Assembly (NCBI GenBank): GCA_964539115.1
Contig: CAZIHY010000004.1
Span: 1-47,010 of the forward strand
DNA length: 47,010 nt
Direction of reading: 5' to 3'
Origin: CAKSXP01 sp964539115
GTDB lineage: Bacteria; Bacillota; Clostridia; Oscillospirales; Oscillospiraceae
Shown: in pieces, positions 16,801-27,812 of the stretch
Position numbering within the stretch: position 1 is the first letter of the stretch
Layout of the letters: the number at the start of each line of letters is the position of its first letter
Program-made: the position numbers and the translations under genes
Notes under the pieces: model-generated
Told to the model about the DNA's origin: nothing
Database searches by the model: none
What the model saw: the letters and a program-made list of their open reading frames with translations, nothing else

Positions 16801-17373
16801 ATGTCTGAAATCACGAAGCGGGCTTTAGAAGTATCGCTGAAAAACCTATTACTTAAGAAGCCTCTGAATAAGATCACAATTAATGATATTGCTGAGGACT
16901 GTGGCGTCAACCGTATGACCTTCTATTACCACTTCAAGGACATCTACGACCTGATAGAGTGGTCCTGCATGGAGGATGCCCGACGGGCTCTGGATGGCAA
17001 GAAGACCTACGATACCTGGCAGGAGGGCTTCCTTAACATTTTCCGTGCAGTCCAGGAGAACAAGCCCTTTATCATGAACGTCTACCACTCGGTGAGCCGG
17101 GAACAGGTGGAAAACTACCTCTATGAGGTGACCTACCACCTTCTCATTGACGTGGTGGAGGAGAAGGCGGCAGGTATGTCTGTTCGGCAGGAGGACAAGG
17201 AGTTCATTGCCCATTTCTACAAATACGCCTTTGTAGGCATTATGTTGGACTGGATCAGGGGGAATATGAAGGCCGATTCCCAGGCCATTATTGATCGACT
17301 CTCCCTGGTCCTGCTGGGCAATATCACCTCTGCGTTGGAACGGTTACGCACCGACAAGGCCAATCAAACTTGA
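16801..17373 (+). CDS. TetR/AcrR-family transcriptional regulator
   Basis: The 190-residue product has an N-terminal helix-turn-helix (about 25-48) with the family hallmark INDIAEDCGVNRMTFYYHF, and an all-helical C-terminal ligand/dimerisation domain of the short DhaS-like type. The start is ATG 16801, preceded by GGGAGG; a GTG 18 codons upstream lacks a ribosome site. It lies directly upstream of the oleate hydratase gene in the same orientation and shares its foreign codon use. It very likely regulates that gene, perhaps sensing a fatty acid, though this is inference. A strong terminator separates the two genes, so the hydratase must have its own promoter. Confidence 0.85.
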   Translation: MSEITKRALEVSLKNLLLKKPLNKITINDIAEDCGVNRMTFYYHFKDIYDLIEWSCMEDARRALDGKKTYDTWQEGFLNIFRAVQENKPFIMNVYHSVSREQVENYLYEVTYHLLIDVVEEKAAGMSVRQEDKEFIAHFYKYAFVGIMLDWIRGNMKADSQAIIDRLSLVLLGNITSALERLRTDKANQT

Positions 17374-17392
17374 GGATTTGATAAAAAAATTG

Positions 17393-17444
17393 ACAGCTCC
17401 GCCCCTGTGATGGGAATTTCATCACGGGGGCGGAGCTGTTTATT
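17393..17444 (+). terminator. Strong terminator after the TetR-like gene
   Basis: Twenty-bp stem (17393-17412 with 17420-17439, one wobble pair), seven-base loop, followed by TTTATT. It insulates the regulator from the hydratase gene. Confidence 0.85.
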
Positions 17445-17516
17445 GCACGGAGGGGCACGGTGACCTATGATAAGGGCAGTAAGAGACAAAACAAATATTT
17501 TTTAGGAGGTATCATC

Positions 17517-19292
17517 ATGTATTACAGCAGCGGTAACTATGAAGCCTTTGCCCGCCCCCTGAAGCCGGAAGGGGTGGACCACAAGTCGGCCTACTTCATC
17601 GGCACCGGTTTGGCGGCCCTGTCCGCCGGGTGCTTCCTGATCCGGGACGCCCAGATGCCCGGCTCCCACATCCACTTTTTCGACCGGGATCCCGTGGCCG
17701 GCGGCGCCTGTGACGGCTGGAAATACCCCGAGATCGGCTATGTCATGCGTGGTGGCAGGGAGATGGACAACCACTTTGAGGTCATGTGGGACCTGTTCCG
17801 CTCTATCCCCTCCATCGAGACCGAGGGGGTGTCCGTTCTGGACGAATACTATTGGCTCAACAAGAGGGACCCCAACTACTCCCTGTGCCGTGTCACCGAG
17901 AATCGGGGCCAGGACGCTCACACTGACGGCAAATTCGCCATCTCCGATAAGGGCGCCATGGAGCTGATGAAGCTATTTTTCACCCCCGACGAGGCTCTGG
18001 AGGACAAACGTATCACCGACATTTTTGATGACGAGGTGCTGAAATCCAACTTCTGGACCTACTGGCGCACCATGTTCGCCTTCTACAACTGCAACAGCGC
18101 CCTGGAAATGAAGCTCTATATGCAGCGCTTTATCCACCACATCGACGGCCTGCCCGACCTGCGGGCCCTCCGGTTCACCAAATACAATCAGTATGAGTCC
18201 ATGATCCTGCCCATGGTAAAATACCTGGAGGACCACGGCGCCCAGTTCCACTTCAACACCCAGGTGATGGACGTGCGCTTTGACATCCGTGACGGCAGGA
18301 AGGTCGCCAAGCGGGTAGAGCTGCTCCACGACGGTCAGCAGGAGTTCCTGGACCTCACCGAGGACGACTACGTGTTCATTACCAACGGCAGCAACGTAGA
18401 AAACTCCACCATTGGCGGTCAGGATAAGCCCTGCGAGTATATCCGGGATATCCGGCCCGGCGGGTCCTTCGACCTGTGGCGGAAGATCGCCGCCCAGGAT
18501 CCCTCCTTTGGTCGGCCGGAGAAGTTCTACGGCGACCCCGAACAGTGCAAGTGGATGGGCGTCACCGTCAACACCCTGGACGAGAAGATCCTGCCCTACA
18601 TCAAGAACATCTGCAAGCGGGATCCCCTGTCCGGCAACGTGGTCACCGGCGGCATCGTCACCGCCCAGGACTCCGGGTGGCTCTTGAGCTGGACCATCAA
18701 CCGCCAGCCCCAGTTCCGCGCCCAGCCCAAAGACTAGTGCCTGGTGTGGCCCTACGGTCTGTTCCCCAATGCGGAGGGCGACTTTGTGAAGAAGCCCATG
18801 AAGGACTGCACGGGCAAGGAGATCTGCATGGAGTGGCTCTACCACATCGGCGTGCCCGAGGACCAGATCGAAGACCTGGCCGCCAACAGCGCCAACACGG
18901 TACCCGCCATGATGCCCTTTGCCAGCGCCTACTTCATGCCCCGAGCCAAGGGCGACCGGCCCGATGTGGTTCCCGAGGGTGCGGTAAACTTCGCCTTCCT
19001 GGGCCAGTTTGCCGAGCAGCCCAGGGACACGGTGTTCACCACCGAGTACTCCATGCGTACCGCTATGGTGGCGGTCTATACCCTGTTCAACGTGGACCGG
19101 GGCGTCCCCGAGGTCTGGGGCAGCCTCTACGACATCCGTGACCTGCTGAAGGCCACCGTCAGCCTCCGGGACGGCAAGCCTATCACCGAGATGGACCTGG
19201 GACTTAAAGAACGGATGGTGCTGAAGAAGGCACTGGATAAAATTAAAGGCACTGACATCGAAAAACTCCTTAAAGAGTACCACATTATCTAA
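17517..19292 (+). pseudogene. ohyA: Oleate hydratase interrupted by an in-frame amber codon
   Basis: Reading through one TAG (18735-18737) gives 591 codons, the usual length of this FAD-dependent enzyme, which adds water to cis-9 unsaturated fatty acids to give 10-hydroxy acids. The FAD-binding FIGTGLAALSAG is at 27-38 and DPVAGGACDGW at 58-68. The key residues E82 (RGGREM) and Y201 (KLYMQRF) align with those of the Staphylococcus aureus enzyme. TAG replaces codon 407 in the conserved RQPQFRAQPKD-x-CLVW stretch, where homologues have Gln, so a single CAG to TAG change explains it. The 406-residue product would lack the C-terminal part. The start is ATG 17517 after TTAGGAGG. Sequencing error or suppression are alternatives. 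Confidence 0.82.
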
Positions 19293-19322
19293 ATCTGACC
19301 ACTAACCTCGTTGGAAAGATAG

Positions 19323-19357
19323 AACAGCACCGGGGGCTCGTCTCCTGGTGCTGTTTA
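19323..19357 (+). terminator. Terminator after the oleate hydratase gene
   Basis: AACAGCACCGGG / CCTGGTGCTGTT, 12-bp stem with one wobble, then TATAT. It starts 30 bases after the hydratase stop. Confidence 0.75.
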
Positions 19358-19564
19358 TATGAACTGTTTATGTACGGAGGTAGATCATGTTTTCCCAACG
19401 GTCCGTTCCCTCTGACTTCTCAAAAAAGCCAGCCCCACGGACGGATAGGGATTACACAAAGATGCAAAAATCGTCGAAATACAAGCAAATCTGAAAAGAA
19501 ACATCGCTTTCCCTGCGCTCGTACAGCGGCTTGCTGTGCGGGCGCTGCTTTTTTATATCGTTTC

Positions 19565-19584
19565 GGGACAACTTGTCCCGAAGT
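19565..19584 (+). repeat. Right copy of 20-base palindromic motif
   Basis: GGGACAACTTGTCCCGAAGT. The first 15 bases are a perfect palindrome (GGGACAA-C-TTGTCCC). It matches the copy at 16620-16639 in the same orientation. Confidence 0.75.
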
Positions 19585-19628
19585 TCCCCTGTGCCAGGGG
19601 GCGCCCGTCCTCTGTTTCGTTTCGATCC

Positions 19629-19815
19629 ACTCCCTTATGCGCTCCGGGAACTGGTCAAGTCCATCTACATTGAGGCTCCGGACAAATCCAGCGGCCACCG
19701 CCGTCAGAATATCCGCATTGCTTATAACCTCGTAGGCTTCATCCCGCTGGAAGCCCTCACAAAAGCGGAAACGGCATGCCCCAAAGGCCATGCCGTTTCC
19801 AAAACTTTCTTATGA
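19629..19815 (+). pseudogene. C-terminal remnant of a large serine recombinase (DUF4368 type)
   Basis: The frame reads LRELVKSIYIEAPDKSS, then GHRRQNIRIAYNLVGFIPLEAL and KAETA before a TGA at 19813-19815. This closely follows the C-terminal tail of large serine recombinases with a DUF4368 domain (LRELVKAIYIEAPDKSSGKRRQ type) found in integrative elements of gut Firmicutes. The catalytic resolvase domain and the zinc ribbon are absent; upstream sequence in this frame is not recombinase-like. It marks the decayed right end of the island. The 19358-19628 stretch holds no recognisable gene. Confidence 0.7.
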
Positions 19816-19844
19816 CACCCCAGCGAAACGGGAGGTCATTTTAT

Positions 19845-22817
19845 TCAGGTCGCGTTTTTGAATTCCATAAATATCTTTGCCACCTGTGCACGGGTCGCCG
19901 TGCTCTTCGGCGCAAACGTTCCATCGCCCATGCCGTTTATAACGCCCGCCTGCTGAAGGGCCGTCACCGCGGCAGATGCCGCAGAGGAGATGTTCCAGCT
20001 GTCGGTAAAGCCTTCCGCAGCATTCGTCTTGGGCAAGGTTATACCATACTTGTTTGCATAGTTGTAGAGAAGCAGCGCCATTTCCTCTCTGGTTATATTG
20101 CTGTTCGCCGAGATGCTGGAAGAGGCAAACCCGCTGAGTATACCAGACTGATAGGCCCACTGGACATATCCGGTGTAATACTGTCCGCTCTTCAGGTCGG
20201 AAAGACCGCCCTTGTATACGGAGAGGAAATCGCCTCGTATATACCCGGTCTTGCCGCCGTAGCTTACATTATACCATGTGTAGCCGCCGGAGCTGGTACT
20301 GCCCAGGACCTTGACCGCATCGTACTTTTTCGTTGTTGCGAGGATAGTGCTGCTGGTGTTCGGCTCAGAGCGCATCCGCACGTCGCTGCCTGTCAGCACG
20401 CCAACGTCGGAGGTGAACTCCTCCACGCCCGCCATGCGGCCGAGAACTGTTATGAACATCGCGCGCGTCATCGTGCTCTCCGGCGAGAAGGTCGTTGTGC
20501 TCGTGCCGTTGAACAGGCTGTTGCCATAGGCATAGCACACGGCATTATAATACCACGCGCCTGTTGAAACGTCCGTGAACGGTATTGTCGTGCTGACGAC
20601 AAAGGTCGCGCTTATCGTGTGGTTTCCGCTAACATTGGAGAATGTGTAGCTGGATATTTTTCCCTGGCTGACACCGTCGACCACAACGTTCTCGATCGCG
20701 TAGCCGGAGTTCGCCTTAATGGTATATGTCTTGCTGCCCGTCTGGATAACGTTTTCCGAACCGCTCGGCGTTATCGTGCCGCCGCTGCCGGCGGATGCTG
20801 TTATCGAATAAACTGTACCTATCTTATAGTTTATGACGGCGATCTCGCTGTTGGTGCAGCCGGGAGCCTGGCCGAGGACCTTTATTGTCGTGTTTTCATT
20901 TATCGTTATGGGACCGGTGTATTTTGTACTCGAGGTCGTCGGCGTTGAACCGTCCGTTGTGTAGTAAAGCACTGCGCCGCTGGTTGCGCTCGAGAGCGTT
21001 ACCTTTCCGCCCTTCTGGATATACTCTCCGTTTGACAATCCGCTTGTTACGCTTGCCTTCGGCGTCTCCACCGGCGGTATGCTGATTTTGTATGTAAGTA
21101 CATTTCCGTCGCTGAACTGTCCGCCGACGGCCTTAGCCTTCAGTGTAGTCGTGGACGTAACGGTAATCGGGCCGGAATATACTTTGCTCGAGGTAGTCGG
21201 CGTGGTACCGTCAAGCGTGTAATAGATCGTAACGCCGCTGCCCGTGTGGCTGAGCGTTGCGGTTTTAGAGCCGATAGCAGCCGTGACGCTTATGACGGGA
21301 ACAGTATTTTTGCAGTTTGAGCAGTAGTCGCCGTCTATGGGCACAGCGCATGAGTGGGTGTAAACGACGTTGTCGCGGTCTTCATAGCGGTAAAGCGCAT
21401 AGCCGCCGCTCAGATAATATGACTGGATACGGGAAAGCGGATACTGCCCGCCGCTGCCGTATGTAGTGAGCTTTGTTTTAACGGGCGTCTGCTCCATGAT
21501 AGTCGCGCTGATGACCTCGCCATCTTCATTATAGCCAACGTCGGCGACAAGTACTATATGGCTTGTGGTGTGGTTCAGCGCATCACCAACCTGCAGGCTG
21601 TAAATGCTCTGGTCGCTGACCTTTGTTGCAATGGAGGCCCATGTATAAGTTGTATGGCGGTTCGTAAGCCCCCATGCATAAGACACAAAGCCGCTGCAGT
21701 CGGTGGAATAATATGGCGCTATCTTGTTATAGGTAGAATATCCTGTATAAAATTTGCTTGTGTTATCCGCCACGGCGGCGGCGTAATCCTCAAGTGAGAT
21801 ATTATATCCGACATATCCCGCGTTGTTTACAGGCTGTCCATAGGCAATGCCCGTCACGGTGACGCCGGCGGGAAAAACGCCGCGATAGCCCCACTGGGTC
21901 CTGTCAGCGAGCGGCGTCCACGCGATCTCGTGCAGCTGGCGTGCACGCTTCACGATGTTTTTCTGTCCTTCCGAAACCACGGGTATGAGCGGAGCTTCGA
22001 CTGCAGTGCCGTTATTGTCATCTCCGCCATTATCCATAAGACTTGCATAGTATTCCTCAGCGTTGGCGTCACAGATCGCGCATCCGTCGTCATCCACGCT
22101 GAAGAGGACTGCAAGGCTCTCCCCGCCGTGTATATCGAACGGCTGCATATCAGTGGAGGCATTGAATCCGGAAAACAGGCGCTCAAGCGCAATCTGATAG
22201 TTCTCTCCGTCCTTATTGACGGCAAGGTATCCGCTGTCAGAGTACGCTCCGGTGACGCAGCTCAGAAGCAGGCTGTCGCCAGCATAGAGATCATAGTCGA
22301 AGACCTCTCCGCAGAGAAATACGTCGCCGTACTGTGTGGGAATAAGGCTCATGGCGTTCGTGATCGAATATCTCTGCTCGCATGCTCCGGTATTCAGATC
22401 GTAGTAATAGCATTTGCCCTCGGATATGAATCTCAGCGTATTGCCTATTACATACAGCTGTTTTATATGTTTTCCGAACGAATAAACGACCTGGCTTTCC
22501 CCGCCGTTTTCGGGCATATTGCAGACGGTGCCGTCCTCAAGCGTATACCACAGCTTTCCGCCGGAAATGTTCAGGTTCTTTCCTTCATCGTCTGAGAGCT
22601 TGACGCTGCCGGAGACGGTCTCGCGCCAGATCCCGTTTTCCGAATAATAGAAAACATCGTCCTGCGTAAGCATTACGCCTCCATTTATTATATTAAGCGA
22701 GCTGTTTCCCGGCTCCGCCCACTCGTCTGTTACGGCGAAAGACCGCGCGGGAATCAGCGACATTATTATGGCACATAAAACCAAAGAGGCAAATATTTTC
22801 TTACTTTTTGTAACCAT
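19845..22817 (-). CDS. Multidomain SLH surface protein with NlpC/P60-like and SH3 domains
   Basis: The 990-residue product has a signal peptide (about 1-28) and a propeller-like N-terminal region (about 40-250). An NlpC/P60-like domain follows, with C374 in STDCSGFVSYAWG and H420 in TSHIVLVADV. Next come a Cys-rich spot (C490, C499, C502), two chitobiase C-terminal-like repeats (about 508-578 and 585-665, each with YYTxDGxTPTTSS), an InlB-B-like repeat (about 670-741), SLH 1 (746-798), an SH3 domain (810-868) and SLH 2 and 3 (880-985). It should bind cell-wall polymer and cleave peptidoglycan or another amide. The SH3 domain sits between SLH repeats, which is unusual. AGGAGA precedes the ATG; a TTTAGTTACTAAA palindrome lies at 22859-22871. 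Confidence 0.85.
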   Translation of the reverse strand: MVTKSKKIFASLVLCAIIMSLIPARSFAVTDEWAEPGNSSLNIINGGVMLTQDDVFYYSENGIWRETVSGSVKLSDDEGKNLNISGGKLWYTLEDGTVCNMPENGGESQVVYSFGKHIKQLYVIGNTLRFISEGKCYYYDLNTGACEQRYSITNAMSLIPTQYGDVFLCGEVFDYDLYAGDSLLLSCVTGAYSDSGYLAVNKDGENYQIALERLFSGFNASTDMQPFDIHGGESLAVLFSVDDDGCAICDANAEEYYASLMDNGGDDNNGTAVEAPLIPVVSEGQKNIVKRARQLHEIAWTPLADRTQWGYRGVFPAGVTVTGIAYGQPVNNAGYVGYNISLEDYAAAVADNTSKFYTGYSTYNKIAPYYSTDCSGFVSYAWGLTNRHTTYTWASIATKVSDQSIYSLQVGDALNHTTSHIVLVADVGYNEDGEVISATIMEQTPVKTKLTTYGSGGQYPLSRIQSYYLSGGYALYRYEDRDNVVYTHSCAVPIDGDYCSNCKNTVPVISVTAAIGSKTATLSHTGSGVTIYYTLDGTTPTTSSKVYSGPITVTSTTTLKAKAVGGQFSDGNVLTYKISIPPVETPKASVTSGLSNGEYIQKGGKVTLSSATSGAVLYYTTDGSTPTTSSTKYTGPITINENTTIKVLGQAPGCTNSEIAVINYKIGTVYSITASAGSGGTITPSGSENVIQTGSKTYTIKANSGYAIENVVVDGVSQGKISSYTFSNVSGNHTISATFVVSTTIPFTDVSTGAWYYNAVCYAYGNSLFNGTSTTTFSPESTMTRAMFITVLGRMAGVEEFTSDVGVLTGSDVRMRSEPNTSSTILATTKKYDAVKVLGSTSSGGYTWYNVSYGGKTGYIRGDFLSVYKGGLSDLKSGQYYTGYVQWAYQSGILSGFASSSISANSNITREEMALLLYNYANKYGITLPKTNAAEGFTDSWNISSAASAAVTALQQAGVINGMGDGTFAPKSTATRAQVAKIFMEFKNAT

Positions 22818-22980
22818 TGTTTCTCCTTACTCAGAAAATATCGTGATCAAGCGTACTTTTTAGTTACTAAAATACCACATTTTCTAATGTAAGGCAAGGA
22901 ATCTGGAAAGAATTTGTGTAATCTTTTGTTGCTTTTTGTAAACAATAGTGTCAATTTCATGTAATGAGTACAAAATATAG

Positions 22981-23013
22981 TAACAGACCAGAGATAAACT
23001 CTCTGGTCTGTTA
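22981..23013 (-). terminator. Hairpin after clpB
   Basis: Perfect 14-bp stem TAACAGACCAGAGA / TCTCTGGTCTGTTA with a five-base loop, 17 bases after the clpB stop on the minus strand. The T-run that follows is poor. Confidence 0.65.
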
Positions 23014-23030
23014 TGCTGTTACATTTATAT

Positions 23031-25616
<2,586 letters not shown>

Positions 25617-25635
25617 ATAGCTTACCTCCCTTGAG

Positions 25636-26292
25636 TCAAATGAAAGCCGCCGCACTGCGGTGGTATTCCCTGACGATCAGTTCTGTCTGCTCAAGCGCAG
25701 CAGTCGTGTCGTTCAGGTTATAGAAAAAGGCTTTCATCGCCCTGTCAAAATACGTTATAAAGCCTGCTATCAGACTGCCGATATCCTCCTCGCTGAGCTT
25801 CTGTGCGTCGCTGAGCTCAAGCTTGAGTTTGCGCGTCAGCTTACCTCCGTCGAGATAATATTCGCAGTTTGGGTTATATACGCTTTCAAGCTTTATCCAC
25901 AGCTTGTAAAACTGCGTCAGATAGAGAATAAGGTTCGCGTTCTGCGTCCGCAAATTTACTCTCAGTTCGCCGAAAGAGTCGCCGTGGAAGGCGCGGTAAA
26001 GCTCCACTGTATAGCGCACATTCGGGTTATATTTGAAAGCAAGCGCGGAGCGCAGTGAAAAAACGCTTCCGGAGTTTTGCAGAAGTATCTGAAAACTGTC
26101 ACGCCCTGACAGAAGCTTTTCGACGTTTGAGAAAATGCTCTGCATACGCATTTCCGGCGTTGTATATGAGACATACTCAGCCAGTATCTGGTTTACCATA
26201 TTAGAGCGGTTAGTTCCATGCTCGTATGCCAGACGGTCGATTGCCGCGACAACGTCGTCCGAAAGCATCAGCGGATACATATTTTTGTTCAT
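25636..26292 (-). CDS. Ribbon-helix-helix-like protein upstream of clpB
   Basis: The 218-residue product begins with NMYPLMLSDDVVAAIDRLA followed by GTNRSNMVNQILAEYVS, a typical ribbon-helix-helix DNA-binding pattern (about 4-42). The remaining 170 residues are mixed helix and strand without a recognised domain. It is the first gene of a two-gene unit with clpB, 19 bases apart. It may be an autoregulated stress regulator of clpB, but that is inference. The start is taken at ATG 26292, because an ATG three codons earlier lies almost on the GGGAGG ribosome site. A strong promoter with a partial palindrome over its -10 lies upstream. Confidence 0.7.
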   Translation of the reverse strand: MNKNMYPLMLSDDVVAAIDRLAYEHGTNRSNMVNQILAEYVSYTTPEMRMQSIFSNVEKLLSGRDSFQILLQNSGSVFSLRSALAFKYNPNVRYTVELYRAFHGDSFGELRVNLRTQNANLILYLTQFYKLWIKLESVYNPNCEYYLDGGKLTRKLKLELSDAQKLSEEDIGSLIAGFITYFDRAMKAFFYNLNDTTAALEQTELIVREYHRSAAAFI

Positions 26293-26320
26293 TTTTCGCA
26301 TTCCTCCCGTTCATGGTTTC

Positions 26321-26349
26321 ATGTTAACACCAAACATATAATTTGTCAA
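26321..26349 (-). promoter_or_regulatory. Promoter of the RHH-clpB unit with possible operator
   Basis: Minus-strand TTGACA (26344-26349), 17 bases, TAACAT (26321-26326). The sequence GTTTGGT-GTTAAC-ATGAAAC across the -10 is a partial inverted repeat centred on GTTAAC, a candidate site for the RHH protein. Confidence 0.7.
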
Positions 26350-26408
26350 CGGATTTATATATATTGAATTGCAAATTTTATGTGAACAAATTTCATTTTC
26401 TTTATTTC

Positions 26409-26437
26409 TTGACGCAGGAAGCGGAGCGCGCTATATT
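26409..26437 (+). promoter_or_regulatory. Promoter of the AI-2E family transporter gene
   Basis: TTGACG (26409-26414), 17 bases, TATATT (26432-26437), about 35 bases before the GTG at 26472. Confidence 0.75.
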
Positions 26438-26471
26438 ATATTTGTATAACTAATCAGGACGGTGGAATTTA

Positions 26472-27812
26472 GTGAAGCATTTGTTTGACGACAAAAAGTA
26501 TCTTTGCTGGGGGCTTACCGCCCTTTTTGTCATTATAGGTTCTATTCTGTTTTTCATGCTGCTTCAGCATCTTCCCGGCATCAGGGCCATGATCTCAAAG
26601 CTGCTTAATACTCTCAGCCCGATAATATGCGGCTGCGTCATTGCCTATCTGCTCCAGCCCGTTCTGAAGTTTTTCCAGAGGGTGCTTTTCGGCCCCATCT
26701 GCAAAAAGCTATGCAAAAAAAAGCCGGAAAACGCGCCCAAGATCTCCCGCGCTGCGGCCTCCGCATTTTCGCTTGTTCTGCTTGTCATCGTTCTCATCGC
26801 ACTGCTCTGGATGCTGCTGCCGCAGGTGTATGATAGTCTCGAGATGTTGGTCGTCAACATGCCGGGCTATGCTACGACCGTAGTAAATTGGGTAGAGGCC
26901 AAACTCACCAACATGCCCGAGCTAGAGGGTGCGGCCATCTCTGTTCTCGACACGATATCCGACTCATTGACCAACTGGTTCAAGACCTCCATCCTTCCGC
27001 AGATGGAAAGTTTGCTTACAAATGTGACGACCGGCGTTTACAAGGTCGTGCGCGCAGTATTCAACATTCTTATCGGGCTCGTTGTATCTCTGTATCTGAT
27101 GTATAATACGGAGAAATTTACCGCCAGCTGCAAGAGGCTGCTTTACAGCATGTTTGCACCCGAAAGGGCGATCCGTATACTCAAGGCCGTCCGGTATACC
27201 GACAACGCTTTCATGAGTTTTATCTCCGGCAAGCTGATCGACAGCCTGATAATAGGCCTGCTTTGCTACATCATCTGCAACATACTCGGAATGCCATACG
27301 TTGTGCTCGTCAGCGTCATCGTCGGAATCACAAATATTATTCCCTTCTTCGGCCCATTTATCGGGGCCATCCCTTCCGCATTCCTGATACTGATGGTCTC
27401 TCCCGTCAAATGTCTGATATTCGTCGTCTTTATCATAATTCTCCAGCAGTTTGACGGCAACATTCTCGGTCCTAAGATCCTCGGAAATGCCGTTGGCATC
27501 AAAGGCTTTTGGATCATGTTTGCAATCATCGTCGGAGGCGGACTGTTCGGATTTATCGGCATGGTGCTCGGCGTTCCCGTCATAACCGTCGTTCTGGAGG
27601 GCATGCATTACCTTGTAAATTCCGCTCTGGAACGCCGCGGCTTGTCGACCGCGAGCGCAGATTACGAACACCTTGACTATATAGACCCTGAGACCAGGGA
27701 AATGGTCGCCAAGAAAGACAATAAAAAAGCCGCCCCCAGCGGCGAAGACACCGCAGAGAACGGCAGTAAATCCAAATCAAAGAGAGGTAAAAAGAGTCCT
27801 CCCGGCAAGTGA
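26472..27812 (+). CDS. AI-2E family transporter (PerM/YdiK-like permease)
   Basis: The 446-residue product has about eight membrane segments in the AI-2E family layout: two N-terminal helices, a periplasm-like loop (about 110-190) and a C-terminal block with GMPYVVLVSVIVGITNIIPFFGP followed by GNAVGIKGFWIMFAI, which are hallmark segments. The hydrophilic, lysine-rich tail (about 410-446) is cytosolic. Family members have been linked to autoinducer export or sodium/proton antiport; the substrate here is unknown. GTG start with a GGTGG-like site. The 3' end overlaps the convergent cysteine desulfurase gene by 36 bases. Confidence 0.85.
   Translation: MKHLFDDKKYLCWGLTALFVIIGSILFFMLLQHLPGIRAMISKLLNTLSPIICGCVIAYLLQPVLKFFQRVLFGPICKKLCKKKPENAPKISRAAASAFSLVLLVIVLIALLWMLLPQVYDSLEMLVVNMPGYATTVVNWVEAKLTNMPELEGAAISVLDTISDSLTNWFKTSILPQMESLLTNVTTGVYKVVRAVFNILIGLVVSLYLMYNTEKFTASCKRLLYSMFAPERAIRILKAVRYTDNAFMSFISGKLIDSLIIGLLCYIICNILGMPYVVLVSVIVGITNIIPFFGPFIGAIPSAFLILMVSPVKCLIFVVFIIILQQFDGNILGPKILGNAVGIKGFWIMFAIIVGGGLFGFIGMVLGVPVITVVLEGMHYLVNSALERRGLSTASADYEHLDYIDPETREMVAKKDNKKAAPSGEDTAENGSKSKSKRGKKSPPGK

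Larger units (their letters stand above)
16505..19815. mobile_element. Remnant of an integrated mobile element / foreign island
   Basis: This segment differs from its surroundings. The TetR-like and oleate hydratase genes use CCC, GGC, CGG and ATC heavily and almost no ATA, unlike the neighbouring genes. A 20-base palindromic motif occurs near both ends (16620-16639 and 19565-19584, 18 of 20 identical). A C-terminal serine recombinase fragment lies at the right end (19629-19815). Within it are only two genes plus non-coding sequence with several hairpins. This fits a decayed integrative element that brought in the oleate hydratase unit. The exact ends and any target duplication could not be located by eye. 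Confidence 0.55.

Noticed and set aside
18735..18737. Genome-wide reassignment of TAG to glutamine, suggested by the amber codon at a Gln position
   Set aside because: TAG is the proper end of the rlmI-like gene (36691-36693, after FQVV) and of the YitT-family gene (43385-43387). No other gene in the window has an internal TAG.
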